Assembly (NCBI RefSeq): GCF_018139145.2
Contig: NC_059500.1
Coordinates: 38,359,437-38,423,436, forward strand
DNA from: Gymnogyps californianus
Taxonomy: Eukaryota > Chordata > Aves > Accipitriformes > Cathartidae
Direction of reading: 5' to 3'
Length of the DNA stretch: 64,000 bases
Both the position numbers and the translations under genes were made by a program. Shown piece by piece: positions 1-13,200 of the stretch. Position 1 is the first letter of the stretch, and every line of letters starts with the position of its first letter. The notes under the pieces are model-generated. The model searched no databases. It had not been told where the DNA came from and saw only the letters and a program-made list of their open reading frames with translations.

Positions 1-795
1 CTTCAGTAGCTGTTTTATTTAAAACTCAGAATGAATTAAAGAGAATTTTTTGATACATCACATCCTTCCAGAAACATTAGCTTGAGATTAATTTCCTCTT
101 TAAGACAGTGTCCCTTACAAGCTATCCAGCTTTATAACATGCATATAGTACATATGATCAAGAGTGAATACATATAAAGAAATATGTCTAATAAACACAT
201 CTCTTATATTACAGAAACATGATAAAATTAGTTTAAAATGTTTAATTTCAGCATTCAAAAAAAAATTACCTGTTTACTTTGGTTTAAAAAGTGTTTGGAT
301 GTGGTTCTGTCGATCTAACACTATGCTGTGGCTTCCTAAGTTGTTAGGTTGTCAGGAGGAGCTGTAGTTCAAACTGGTTTTGTCCTCCCTTTCCTACCCA
401 TGGTCTTCATTTTGCCAGTACGAACTGTGGTGCCAGGGACCACCGTAAGAGCAGAAAGTGGTACCCGTGTACAATGCACAGTGGGACATTTTGGCCTATA
501 GTAAAAACAGCAATATAATGAGCTCAGGTTGGATAAATACAGATGCACTGTGAATTGACTTAAAAGGGGCCTAATTAACTTGATAGATCAAATTTTTTCT
601 ATTATAGTTCTATTTGCGTACTTAGGGAAAAAAAAATGTAATTCAAGAGTTTTCCTGTAAAAGCTTTCAAGTTTCTCAAACCTTTATTTATTTCTTCACT
701 CCCAAAGGAACAAAATTATCTCCTTGGTTTTGTTGTTTTTTTCAGATTTTTTAAGACTCCCAGTAAGGCTCCTAAATAAATATCTAGAACTCACC
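1..795. other. Unique AT-rich DNA, no gene seen
   Basis: No coding exon, RNA gene or recognisable repeat is visible. The open frame near 164-367 has low complexity and no recognisable motif. The stretch ends at the target duplication of the LTR that follows. Confidence 0.6.
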
Positions 796-801
796 ATTTT
801 G
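796..801 (+). repeat. Target-site duplication, left copy (ATTTTG)
   Basis: This 6-bp direct repeat is identical to 1402-1407 and flanks the LTR exactly outside its TG and CA ends. Confidence 0.85.
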
Positions 802-1401
802 TGTCCTGGTTTTGGCTGGAATACAGTTAATTTTCTTCTTAATAGCTGGTACAGTGCTGTGTTTTAGATTTAGTATGAGAATAATGTTGATAACACATTG
901 ATGTTTTGGTTGTTGCTAAGTAGCGTTTATCCTAAGTTAAGGATTTTTCAGTTTCCCATGCTCTGCCAGCAAGCAGGTGTGCAAGAAGCTGGGAGGGAGC
1001 ATAGCCGGGGCAGCTGACCTGAACTAGCCAAAGGGGTATTCCGTACCATAGAACGTCATGCTCAATATATACTGGGGGGAGTTGGCCAGGAAGGGTGGAT
1101 TGCTTCTCAGGCATTGGTAAGCAGGTGGTGAGCAATTGCATTGTGCATCACTGGTTTTTTTCCCTTGAGTTTTGTTTCTTCCCCCCCTTTTTTTGTTATA
1201 CTCCTTTTAATTCCTTATTATTATTATTATTATTATATTTCATTATTATTGTTAGTATTATATTTTATTTTAGTTATTAAACTGTTCTTATTTCAACCCA
1301 GGAGTTTTACTTTTTTTCCTGATTCTCCTCCCCATCCCACTGGGAGGAGTGAGGGAGCAGCTGTGTGGTGCTTAGTTGCTGGCTGGGGTTAAACCATGAC
1401 A
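802..1401 (+). mobile_element. Solo LTR of an avian endogenous retrovirus, full length
   Basis: The 600-bp element starts TGTCCTGGTTTTGGCTGG and ends AAACCATGACA, so it has the TG...CA ends of a retroviral LTR. It is flanked by a perfect 6-bp direct repeat ATTTTG (796-801 and 1402-1407), the footprint of integration. A TATA-like stretch lies at 1064-1070 and an ATTAAA polyadenylation signal at 1276-1281, in the order expected for a plus-strand LTR. A short (TTA)n tract sits at about 1213-1233. No internal region lies beside it, so it is a solo LTR left by recombination between two LTRs. The copies at 34795, 63370, 41568 and 52721 share the same ends and central blocks, and 2803 is an older relative. 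ERV class is uncertain: the copies with clear duplications show 5 bp (ERVL-like) or, here, 6 bp (ERVK-like). Open frames inside it are not genes. Confidence 0.9.
1062..1072 (+). promoter_or_regulatory. TATA-like box of the LTR
   Basis: An alternating AT stretch (AATATATAC) sits about 205 bases upstream of the ATTAAA signal in the LTR. The equivalent spot in the LTRs at 34795, 52721 and 63370 also carries a TATATA or TATATG core, which supports a conserved LTR promoter. Present-day activity is unknown. Confidence 0.5.
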
Positions 1402-1407
1402 ATTTTG
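1402..1407 (+). repeat. Target-site duplication, right copy (ATTTTG)
   Basis: This pairs with 796-801 across the solo LTR. Confidence 0.85.
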
Positions 1408-2802
1408 GTAACTCAGCTGTTTTGAAACTGCAGCTCTCTGTGACTAGCTTTTGTTTTTAAATTAAGTGGTCTTTTGCAGAAACTGTAGAACAGCTGTACT
1501 ATCACTACATAGCCTGGGGCAAAAGACTGTTATTCTCTGAAGCCCCTAAAATCTGCAGTAAATCAATGAACACAGTGCCATACCAAAAATCAGCAGATAC
1601 TAGTTCTATAGTACAGGCAAAAAAATGTACAGCAATACAAAAACTAAGCTAAATAGGAAGTACGAACATTTGCAACTGTGTCTCCAACAAACTGTTCCTC
1701 TACTCGACCCGTGTGCAAATATGTTCGTGAAGCACCATGCTTCCCCTCAGTGATTATAGTAAGTCAGTAAGACAGCATCCCAAATGAATTCCTCTGGGAA
1801 GAACTTCCACGTAATATAGGAAATATATTTAACATTTACAGCAGGTACCTTGACTGATTATCACACTGCAGCTTCCCAAATGCTAACATGTTGAAGGCTG
1901 CTCTGTGAACAGACCTTTCCAAAATTAAACATAAATATGCTAAATTATAGGTAGCTAAATTAGAAAATAAGAGAAACAACATGATTTTCTCATATGCTTT
2001 ATGGAGTAAAAGTTTTTGCATTATGCACACATATATACATGTATTTTTATGCATCTTTATATGTATATATGTATGTATGTTTATATACTTGTACATATTT
2101 AATCTGTGCTGTTTTGTGTGGCTCTTCTAATCCTAAAAGGGGGCTAAATCTTAATACTCGTTTGATTGTTTGTGGTCAGAGTTATGGGACAAAACCTTGA
2201 AAATGGAAAGCAGAGCAAACATTGTCTCGCCAGATAAGATATCAATATTATTCCAAAAGTTCTTAAGAAAAGATTTCCCAGATTTGCATGTTCTTCCCTC
2301 ACATACGCAGCCCCCCCACTCCCTTTTGTGACTTATTAAAGAAATCACATACTAGCTGTGATTCAGCGCTGAAACACAGGTATTCAGATGCCTTGTGTAT
2401 CAGAGATCAGAGACATATTCACAAGGATGACAGAAGCGACACAGGACCTTTGAGAGGTCCGTTCCTTTCGGAGCAGCAACTGGAAGGAAGTTCAGGTTAC
2501 TAGAAGATATCCGAAATGCCACTAAATTTCTATTCTTCTGTACCAAATCAATTTGTTTATGCTTAAATAAAAGTATCATGAAAACTAAAGTATATCTATT
2601 TATATTTTTAATGTTGGTCAAATTTATAAAAACTGTACTGATTTGGACATCTCCTCTGGATGCCATACAGTAACAGTCCTTAGCTCTCTGCCTACAGCCT
2701 CGGCACAGCATCAGTTTACTCCAGTGAGATCTCAGCACAAACAGAATTACATGGAGAAGTTGCTGAAATTGGAGTCTGTTTTTATTTCTGGATACAAGTA
2801 TA
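1408..2802. other. Unique AT-rich DNA between two LTRs
   Basis: No exon or RNA gene was recognised. A stretch near 2025-2100 alternates T/A and purine/pyrimidine (repeated TATGTA units) and is low complexity. The 179-residue minus-strand frame at 2400-2939 runs into the next LTR, has no recognisable domain and is probably chance. Confidence 0.5.
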
Positions 2803-3350
2803 TGCTGCGTCTGGCAGAGATGGAGTAGACTTTCTTCACTGAAGCCTATATGGTGCTGTGTTTTAGATCTGTGACTGAAACAGTGTTGACAACACAGCAG
2901 TGTTTTAGCTGAGCAGTGCTTACAGAGCATAGAGGCCACCTTTGTTTCTCACTCTGCTCACCCCACCACTCCTCCAGGAGTAGGCTGGGGGTGGGCAAGA
3001 GGCTGGGAGGGGACAGAGACTGGACAGTCAACTCCTACTGACCAAAGGGATATTCCATACTATATAACATCAAGCTCAGCAATAAACCTGAGGAACAGTT
3101 GTTTCAAAGTAGCCATCTCTCAGAGACCTTCTGGGCATCAGTCTACTGGTGGGAGATGGTGAGTTACTACCTTTGCATCACTTGTTTGTTTGTTTGCTTT
3201 TCTCTTGCCTTCACTTCTTAAACTGTCTTTATCTTGACCCATGAGTTTTTCTCGCTTTTGCTGTTCAAATTCTCTCCTCCATGTGGCTGGTGGTGGGGAG
3301 TGAGTGGGCAGCTGGTCACTGCTTAGCTGCTGGCCAAGGTAAACCCACCA
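2803..3350 (+). mobile_element. Old, diverged solo LTR related to the 802 element
   Basis: The order of blocks follows the LTR at 802. A degenerate start (TGCTGCGTCTGGC) is followed by TGGTGCTGTGTTTTAGATC (about 2850), a TTGACAACAC block (about 2886), a GGGAGGGGACAG-type block, ATATTCCATACTATATAACATC (3049-3070), and near the end GCTTAGCTGCTGGCC followed by a degraded TAAACCCACCA terminus. Many substitutions and small indels separate it from the 802 copy. No convincing target duplication remains, and both ends are good to roughly 5 bases. No internal retroviral sequence is present. It is an older insertion in the same orientation as its neighbour. Confidence 0.75.
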
Positions 3351-5510
3351 AAAATATTATGTTTAAATGCAAATTATACCCAAAGAAAAACAGGGTCATA
3401 GCAGCTAAACAAAGAAATCCACTAAGTGATCTGCTGCCTGGATCCTTTTGACCCAGTAAGAACTCTTTTAAATTAGGGAAATGGGATAAAAGATCGATAA
3501 TGGCCACTATTACACAAGTAACAAGCCCACTTGTTAATTCACCAAACATGAATACGCAGATTGCTGATGAGATTAGCAGTCACTACAGTACTGCCAACAC
3601 ACTATTCCAAGTAACTCCTCACTTTTGGTTTTCTTAAAGCATTGTGAGTTTTGCTGTTTCCATAAAATATCCTGTGTTCTGAACAATTACCTTTCTGCTA
3701 GCTTCATAGCTTCGACATTTAGATTTTTCCCCTCCATAAAAAATGAATAGTGTTTGGTCTCTAGGCAACCTCTAAGACTGAAAGTTCCCATATCATTCAC
3801 CTCTAATTATTACTTTTTCCTCATCACAATACTTCTTAATGTTCTTTGTCTAATCAGATTTTATTTTTACCAAATTCTAATCTATACTACTAGGTTAGAA
3901 GATCTCACTGTTTACCATATTTTTCTCTTTATTCAGAAATATTGGTGGTCTCCTAATTATTATTAGAACAGCATGTAGAAATTAGTTTGTTGTTATTAGT
4001 TTTCCTACTGCTAAGTGGTTCACAAATTGCTTTTTGGTTTTTAAAATGTGGTTCATGAATTGTAACAAAAAGAATACCACCCATTGTGCTCAGTTAAGAA
4101 TTTATGAAAATGAGTTTGTTTGATGGACATTTAAGTGTGTGTCCATCTGCTTTTAGTCTCAGAGTATTACGGTGTAAAGTGTATTGATATTAATAAGGCT
4201 ATGGGTATGTTTGCTGATGTCAGATCACACAGTTACCTACTGCTGAAAATAGGGGTTAGACAGATGGCTTGAGTGGTGGAACACAAATTAAAATTTCAGT
4301 TATTCATTAACTGTACTTATAACATAGTGATAGTATTGAAGGATGAGCAAGATATAAAAAGAGTAGATATTCTGTTTCGTGTAATAACTCTCACAAGCAA
4401 AGCATTTCAGCATGTTTAAAAGAAGAAATGTGAGTGTACCCTGCGAGCACACATGAAAGCCATCATGCTGAAGAAACTGCTTGAGTACAGCCTTGAACAC
4501 TGGACTTTCTTATATTAAGACAGGAAATCTTATCCAAGACAAACTGAATATATTACACTCTGCTTTTAGAAGTGTAATGGATGTTCTTCTGCAACCATCA
4601 GGAATGGATATTTTTCTTTCAGTGAACACTGATCACATCCATTCAGTATTCCTTTTCTCAACACTAACTCACTAACAAAGCACAAATTAGAGTAGATACA
4701 GTATCTGTCACCTAAATGAACTCTTCTCTCTGATCTTACATACTATTTGTATCCTCCTAAATAAGCATAATCAGAAAAAAAAAGATGTAGAAGACATTCT
4801 GGAATAACAAATAGGAGTGTATTTCTAGACACCTCTGTGGAGGAATCTTATCTTCAACAGTGAGATTTCAAGTGTTTTGCTCTTATACATATTAAGGGCA
4901 AGTCAGAAATTGAAATGGTCTTTCCTGCATAACAGATCTGTTGCCAAATCCACATTCACTTCTTATGTCTGATCCCTATAGATATTAGTCGTAATTTTGC
5001 AGGCAGAAGAAGGAAGAGAGAGCTTGTTCTTTACTTTCCAGTCTAGAAAAATGCCCTACTTACTGAAGGAGGTTGTACTTTTTCTATACAGTATCTACTC
5101 TATAAACAGCTGAGTAAACTGAAATATGTAAAAATGAAAGAAAAATTAATAGAAAGTAACTTTTATGGGAATATTCTTCCAAATAGCCTCATCTTATGTC
5201 TTTTAAGGCCTATAGTGGATAATTAAAAGGCAAACAGAGAAGCCCATTGATTAATAACTTATAACTACTGCCAATTAAGTTATCTGATCTGTGAAAGGAG
5301 CATGACTCCTATAGTATATGTGCAGATATGAAAATAGACCTATAATTAGAGCAATATTATATTGTACAGTATTATTTATAATTATATTACTTAGAATTAT
5401 ATTATACAATATAATCTGATACCATTCTCATGGAATTTAGCTCAATAGCTTCTCTAGTTTCTTCACAGAAGTCTTATGAAAACAAGGGGGTTTGATCAGA
5501 TTGTAAGAAG
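3351..5510. other. Unique AT-rich DNA with an AT-rich inverted repeat
   Basis: No coding or RNA gene was recognised. Near its right end an 11-bp perfect inverted repeat (5356-5366 with 5405-5415, loop 38 bases) lies in nearly pure A/T sequence. Confidence 0.5.
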
Positions 5511-7275
5511 TCATAGAATCATAGAATCATAGAATATCTCAAATTGGAAGGGACCCATAAGGATCATTGAGTCCAACTCCCTTCCCCTCACAGGACTACC
5601 TAACACTAAACCATATGACTAAGAGCATTGTCCAGATGCTCCTTGAAATCTGACAGGCTTGATTCCATGACCACTTCCCTGGCGAGCCTGTTCCAGTGAC
5701 TGACCACCCTCTCAGTGAAGAACCTTTTCCTGATGTCCAATCTGAACTTCCCCTGATGCAACTTCATTCCATTTCCTTGTGTCCTATCACTGATCACTAG
5801 AGAGAGGAGATCAGCACTTCCCCCTCCACTGTCTCCCTTGAGGAAACTGTAGACTGCAAAGAGGTCACCCCTCAGCCTTCTCTTCTCCAAGCTGAACAAA
5901 CCAAGTGACCTTAGCCACTCTTCATAAGTCTTGCCCTCAAGGCCTTTCAACCATCTCGGTTGCCCTCCTCTGGACACACTCTAGTAGTTTCATGTCCTTC
6001 TTATATTGAGGCACCCAAAACCGCACACAGTGCTCGAGGTGGGGACACACCAGTGCAGTGTAGAGCGGGACAATCACCTCCCTTGACCGGCTAGCTATGC
6101 TGTGCTTGATGCACTTCAGGACATGGTTGGCCCTTTTGGCTGCCAGGGCACACTGTTGATTCATATTCAACTTCCCATCAACCCAAATCCCCAGATCTCT
6201 TTCTGCTGGACTGCTCTACAGCCTCTCATCCCCAATTTGTACGTATAAGCAGGATTACCCTGTCCCAGGTGGAGAATCCTGCACTTGCTCTTGTTAAATT
6301 TCATACTGTTGGTAATTGCCCAGCTCTCTAGTCTATCCAGATCTCTCTGTAAGGCCTCTCTACCCTCGAGGGATTCCATAGCTCCTCCTTATTTAGTACA
6401 ATTGGCAAACTTACTTAACGTATATTTGATTCCAATGTCGAGATCATTTATAAAAACATTAAAAAGCACTGGCCCTAAAATTGAGCCCTGGGGAACCCTA
6501 CTAGTGACTGGCCGCCAGCCTGATGTAACCCCATTTACTAAAACCCTTTGAGCCTGACCCATCAGCCAATTGTTCACCCAACATATTACAGACTTGTCTA
6601 GCTGTATGCTGGACATTTTGTCTAGAAGGATACTGTGAGAGACAGTATCAAAAGCTTTCCTAAAATCCAAAACCACCACATCTACTGACCATCCCTTAGT
6701 CAACTAGATGGGTGACCTCGTCATAAAAGGAAATCAGGTTGGTTAAGCAGGACTTTCCCCTCGTGAACTCGTGCTGGCTATGACCAATGACTGCATTGTT
6801 TCTCAAGTGTTTTTCAATAACTCCCAGAATAACTTTCTCCATAGTTTTACTGGGCACTGAAGTGAGACTGACAGGCCTGTAATTACCAGGGTCTTCCTTC
6901 TTAACCTTCTTGAAAATTGGGACAACATTTGCCAGCTTCCAGCCAACTGGGACCTCTCCAGACTCCCAAGACAGTTGAAAAATAACGGAGAGGTCCTGCA
7001 ACGACAGCGGCCAGCTCTTTCAGTACCCTGGGATGAATCCCATCGGGCCCCATAGACTTATGTGCATCCAGCTGGAGCAGCAAGTCTCAAACAAATTTAG
7101 AGTCGGCTGGGAGTTTATCAACCCCCCAGTCACGGTCTTCCAACACAGGGCCCGGGCCCATCATTGGTGTTAAAGACAGGGACGAAGAAGGCATTAAATG
7201 TCTCTGCTTTTTCTACGTCCCTATTTGTGAGGTGATCAACCTCATCAAGTAGTGGACCAAGTTACTTCAACTTGT
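5511..7275 (-). mobile_element. CR1 LINE, 5'-truncated, pol remnant
   Basis: The low-coordinate end is the CR1 3' terminus: three copies of the 8-bp ATTCTATG-type unit (read on the minus strand) at 5511-5536, followed by the typical 3' UTR block (GGAAGGGACC on the plus strand near 5547). The minus strand then encodes, in pieces, the CR1 reverse transcriptase and its C-terminal region back to the linker after the endonuclease. The 5' limit is soft: translated similarity (LLDEV..., then TFNAFF..VF) is visible to about 7275 and may run some tens of bases further. A full CR1 is about 4.5 kb, so the 5' half including the endonuclease is missing, as is usual for CR1 copies. Confidence 0.93.
5606..7083 (-). 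pseudogene. CR1 reverse transcriptase, frameshifted and inactive
   Basis: In a live CR1 this region encodes the reverse transcriptase that copies the element's RNA into DNA at the target site. Read from 7083 down, it shows the fingers region (KSMGPDGIHPRVL; VGWKLANVVPIFKK; NYRPVSLTS), motif A ([11 protein letters not shown], about 6650), motif B ([13 protein letters not shown], about 6500) and then the motif C site. There the expected FADD has become FANC, followed by a stop near 6390, so the catalytic aspartate pair is lost. After the stop the same frame resumes (SLEGREALQRDLDRL...), then shifts twice more before the C-terminal segment ending HLDNALSHMV. At least four frameshifts and one in-frame stop break it. 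It is a dead copy, with no sign of host use. Confidence 0.92.
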
Positions 7276-10200
7276 AATTTCGACTTGCCTCTTTGTTTTC
7301 AACATCTGTCCAGCTTTCAGAATTTTTTTGTGAAAAGAAATTGACAATGGTACTGAATCATACTAGTGTGTGGTTGAGCTTGGAATTGGCTCACCAAAGT
7401 ACTTTAATGCATTGTAACTGATGTGAAAGTTGACTTCTCTCAGAGCTTCTCTACAGGAAAATCTGGTCTTACGATAATATCGAGAAAAACAACTGTTCAA
7501 GGAGTGTTGTCTTACAGTAATTTGAGACAGCACTTTTGTTTTTACACTGCAGAAACATTTTATTTAAATAATGTTAAAACATACTTTTGTCCTGGCAGCC
7601 AAACCCACCTTGTATTGACCCTGATTAGTTAAATATGAAATTATGTCCTTTCATCTGAAATTTAGAGAATAATGTTTGCAAACCCTTGTCTGAAAACTGA
7701 CTAAATCCTAATGTTATCCATGCTTGTAGTTAATAAAGTGCCTTCAGTGCAGGCATACACAGTATGAGTAATAATCCTACCTCATTATTCTCAGTAGTTT
7801 TAGAAAAATGTGCATTTGACAGGCATACCAATGCCTCCTGGAAAGCAGGTTTGGATAATATACACTACTTAGCACTAAAAAACAGCTTCTCCAATTTTCT
7901 TTCTAAGCCAAAACCAGAATAAAAACAATCAGGCATTTACAGAACACAGCAACCAATTTGCATCAAAAATATACAGGAAGAAAAAGGAGCTCATATATAT
8001 TGACTGCTGCATTAGCATTTTCGCTTGTTTCCTTTTCTCTCTCTGAAGAGAAAATTCAATTAGGGCTGGCAAGTCACTGAACAATTTACTTTGAAAATCT
8101 CTTATGGACTGAGATGGTTAGAAACAATTTCAACAGGTTATTGAGAGGACTTTTTTTTTTTTTTAATGTGCAGGTCAGGACAGATTGAAAGTTGTAAAAT
8201 AAGAAATACTGTAATGGTTAGAAATCATCACAAAAGACATGCTGTAAGAATTAAACATAAGGATACATAACAGACTCTAAGCACATATTTTAGGTATCTT
8301 AGACACTACTTGGGAGGTTAAAATCAGTTTTTATGTGCTCTATCTAGATCTCTGTCTTTCTTGAATATTTAATATGAAAACTGAATGACAGAATATTTTG
8401 TCTAGGGAGCTATCCCTGAGAATAAAAGAAGAGTCAGGAAAATCAATAAGTCTTCCAGCTTCTGAGAAAGATTTAAAATTGTGAGCTTATTTGTTTGGTT
8501 TTTTCCATATTGTAACTAAGATCAATAATAACTAGAGGCTATGGAAATGATAGAGGTTGCTATTTCTGTGAATGGGTGAGTGGAGGAAACAAACATCTTA
8601 CTCTGGCTGAAAAAAATGTCACAGCCCTCAGTGCTTTCTTTTTACCTTGATATTATAAGGAAAATCAAACTTTAACAAAACAGTTATTATTTTTTTAGGA
8701 AAAAAATACATAAGAAATCACAGAGCGTTCTGTAATCATCCTCTACAGATCATTTCCCAAAGGTGCCAGTGTCTCTCCATAGCTCAGGAAGGGCTCAATA
8801 GTGTCTCAGAGGACTGAGCCTGAAATGAATTTGCCGTACCTGGGGGGGCTGAAGGAGTCACTTTTTGAACATCCTCTTTCATTAGCCTTTCCATTTTAAT
8901 TGACTTCAAAGATAATAGTTATTTGAAGAAAAATAATATAATGGAAAAAGAATGAAGTGTCACAAGTACTTTCTACATACCTAAAATTATCATTTTTCTT
9001 TTTGGCCTACATTTCTCTTGCAGGTTTTAATTTTTTTTTTTTTTTTTTTAATCATGAAATTATTTCTCCGTGATACTGCGATATTAGTTTTGCTCTTATG
9101 GTCTTAATTTTGGCTATAATTTGTCTACACCACAAATTCTGTCCTTATCTTGTCAATTTTCCTAATGTTTCTCCGTATTTTTCCCCTTATTTCTACAGCT
9201 TACTTTGCTCACCTATAAACTTATATATATTCATAAGCAAAGAAGTGCAAGCATTGTAATACAAATTTTAAAAAAGTAAATAAGGGTTGCCTACAACTAG
9301 ACTTACCTCAGCAAAGCAACCTTAAAAAAAGAATAGATAAGGAAAATCATTAAAGAAGCTACTGCTTACTATTTTGAAAGTAGATGAAGCTTGTACAGCA
9401 TCTAGAAAACCAGAAAACCAAAATAATAAGGAATTTAAGCACTAATGCAAAACTAATAATTAAAAAAAGAAGGTGGTTTAGGAGAGCAAATTTGAGGAAT
9501 GGGGGTAGAGATTTAGCTCTCATTCCTCCTTGAGTGAGGAGGAAAGTTATTAATAAATAAAATAATTATTCTTGAGCGGTTTCTGCCTATTTATTTACAT
9601 CATAAGGTTAGAACTGTCTTAGCAGATAGATAAGAGGGCAAAACACTGGACCTCCGCTGTATTTACCTGAGTACAGGCTATAAAGCTCTGTCTACCTGGA
9701 ACGCAGCTTAATAGGTAAAGTCTAACCAGCACGGCCTAGCGAAAGTGTACACCAAATCAAAGTGTGCACAGCTCCACCAAAGAAACCTTGTTAAAATATG
9801 CCATTCTCCTGAAATGGGCCTTAAAACAACGCCACGAAAAGTAACTATGAGTGTCCTTTGCAGTGCTGTGCTTCAGGAGAGGGTCCAGAATCTTCCGACT
9901 CTCAGCAGTGAGGTATTGAGGAGAGGTCAGTGAAACACCTTTGACAAGGATCTAGACAGTGAGGCTGTTTTCAGTACTCTTGACAGGACCATTCTTCAGA
10001 ATGCAGATTGTAGACACAGAGAAGGCGGCCACACTGGTACATCCTTTTGCAGATCTTGCTATAGAGACATTCGGGTAAGTACGTATATGTACTTAGCCAC
10101 ATATAGATAGACAGAGATAGACACGTATTGTATCATACTTTCAGTTATGAAACTTGGAAGAAAAAAGATAAATTTATCATTCTGCAACACAAGCATACAG

Positions 10201-13200
10201 CAAGAAACATAATTCCTTATACTTTCAACAGGAGACAGCACAACCCTATAAGGGCCAAAGAGATCAGGAGAGCTATTGCAAGAGGCATCATGTCACTTCT
10301 GTGGTCTACAGAGACTGTCAAGGAAAAAAAAAAGAGAAAATCAATGTCTCTTACTATCAGTGTGGTTGATAGAGGGATAAAGAATGTTGTGATCTAGATG
10401 GCACAGAAGTAATAGCAAAAATATTTGCAATGGAAGTGTAAGAAGTTAAACCAAATATGATACGGGAAGTAGCTACTCTCTCTTTCATTATGACTGTGGT
10501 AATTCTTCTCATTGCATTTATTCAGCAATTGATGAGCTGTCCTTTTCACCTACAAATATGCTGAGTATGCTGTAGTTTGGCAACAGACTTACGGTTCAAT
10601 AATATTGATAGCTCCTGTTTACCTGAATTGAAGTCTTAGTAACTGTGGGCCACTTTCTGTCCTCTTGCCACCACTGATATGTAAGGTTAATAAAGGTAAT
10701 AAACAACTGGGTGCTGTTGCTTGTTCCACCCAAAAGGCGTATGGGAAACCAAAGAATGAAATAGTAACTTAGAACTAACCTGATCTACATACATCAAAAT
10801 ACAATACTATCACACATGGTTAAGTAATTCACTCACCCATAGGCATGCAGCTAATGTATTACTATAATGATTTAAGTGTTCCTGAGATGACTGCTTCAAA
10901 CACAAACAAATTTGCAACACAAAATAAAGCCTAGTATTTGGCATTTGAGTTCTGGAATGAAGTCAGGATACTGAGGGAACGATGTGTTTAAGTGTTTTGC
11001 AGCTTTGGAAAAATTCCATTTAACCTCATTAAGTAAAAACTGAATACTTCCTAACTGGAGAAGGATTTAACAGTACTGAACTTTGAGAAAAAATAAGGAT
11101 ACATGTACAAATCTACAATGCTTTCCAATTTCTACACAAATATTAAATGAATAATTTTTTAAGAATTTTTGAATGCTCAAAGACTAGACATAAATTATTA
11201 GCCCCTTTTCCAGTCTTACTCAAATCATTTTACTTTCCTTTATTTTAGAAACCTTATGAATCTTTTCAAGACAAATCTTTGGCAAACCCTTAGTCACAGT
11301 TAATTATTTTATCCACTTACAGTTAAGCTTTACTCTAGTGTTTGCATGATGTATCTTCCTGCCAAGATTCAGCCACTATAAATGTGCAAATTTCCCACTG
11401 GATTTATCACTTTTTTTTTTTTTTTTTTTTTGGTGTGTGGGGGAGAATAGCTTTAATGTTGAGGAAAAAAAATCAGTCATATATTAAATCTAACATTTCC
11501 AGCCTTTTTAAGGCTTCCTACATAATTTTCCAAGTCATACATGAAGCTTTTAAATTATGATGAGAAGGAAAAAAAATATTTTAAAAAAAGCAGTTGTGAT
11601 TAAGATGCACAAAAACATTTATTTCTCTCTTTTTCCACTTTCTATAACAAATAGGATTCTGAATTGAAATAGAAGCTGGCAAAATTTTCCAGTAATTCAA
11701 CAGCAGATTATTGATTTTAAATTGTTTAAATAAAAGTGCTGTGCTACTCAGCACTTCTTTTAAATTATAGTAGAACAGAGACATTTGGGGCATACTGTCA
11801 GTGATGGGAATATAGGCTTTAAAAGTCCTTTCAATAATAACAATACCTATAAAAATTATGTAAAGCCGTTGTGTTATCAAAGAGAAAACTGACAGAAGAG
11901 CACAATATCTTAAAAAGAAAAAAAACCTTTAAACTGTGATTATATTAAATTACGTGCTAAGAACTTTTTGCTTTAGTAAGGATAATAAATGTTATAAGAA
12001 AAATGTGCTAGACGATGTTCAATTTTTGGTTCTGTACAGGTGGATTTCTTTATTATTTCAGCAATGACTACAGGATATAAATGTGCCTGTAAGTTGACAT
12101 TCAATTGACAAGACAGTTGAGTTTCATGACATCTACCTCAAAAAAAGCTCTGCTTTAGGAAACTGGCCAATAAAAAAAAAAAGATTACTTGTGTTTTGTG
12201 ATGTGACTGGGTATTTTCTAGTTTGCATTTCAAAATAGGAAAACAACTCACAGATCAGTCAGATGAGGAAGAGGGCATGGGATGGACTGAGTTTATAGAT
12301 TGACTTAACCCTCTCACTTATCTTTGGAGCGCATATTGTACACAGACAGTGCTTAAATAGGGATTTACAAACCCCTTAGCCTTCTCAGAAAATTTACACC
12401 TGACTCAAATCTAGGAATGCTTGATCAGGCTGCGGATCACCAGCACCACATAAGGAACAAGGTACAAGTACTGGGGCATACCTGCACAGTTCCATTTTAA
12501 CAAGAGTTTTTCTTCCCCAAAAAACGTTTAAAGGGAAACCAGCACTGAATGACCACTCACTTTCCTGCTTCTCTTTTCTCCACATCTTTGGACTGTCTTG
12601 TTCTAACTGCCATGTTCACCTGTCTTATGAAAATGAAGGTTTGGAGGCTGTTCACAAAGACACAGCAGACCTGCTTGGTCACTGCCTTTTGTGGAATAAA
12701 GAAGGAAATTTTCCTATTGGACCTAACTATCAGAGATCAGTGACTATTTTCCCACCTTCATGAATCCTGGAAGTATAGTGTTGTTAAAGAACAGGAACGT
12801 AGATTTAACATCTAGTGCTTTGGATGCATGTTAGTTCATTACGGTTTGTGGCTGAGCTCTAAAAGGCCTGAGTCCTAAAATGAAAATGAACCTGCATTTC
12901 CACCTGTAGTCATTGTTTCAGTCTCTATCAGAGAGAGATTTTAGTCTCCCCACATTAGGCCCACTTAAATTGCTAGATACATTAAGCTAATAAAGCCTGT
13001 TGTTTAAATCCTCACCTGTGTTTGCTTTTAGATGACCTGTGTCCAGACCAAAGATCAGAGCGCTTATTTGGAGTCTATCACAAATCAGTGATACGCTCTC
13101 TGATGATGGTTTCCTTTGCTACACAGTAGCTTATATATGACAGACTATTAGCATATACCTATATATTTTTTAAGTGGCATGCTTTTGTAGAGACGGCAGC

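Noticed and set aside
1095..1392. Two overlapping plus-strand open frames with poly-tyrosine and poly-leucine segments
   Set aside because: They lie inside the solo LTR, and the repeated residues come from its (TTA)n tract.
10059..10085. GGGTAAGT resembling a splice donor after a partly open stretch
   Set aside because: No acceptor, no sustained frame and no recognisable protein; such sites are common by chance.
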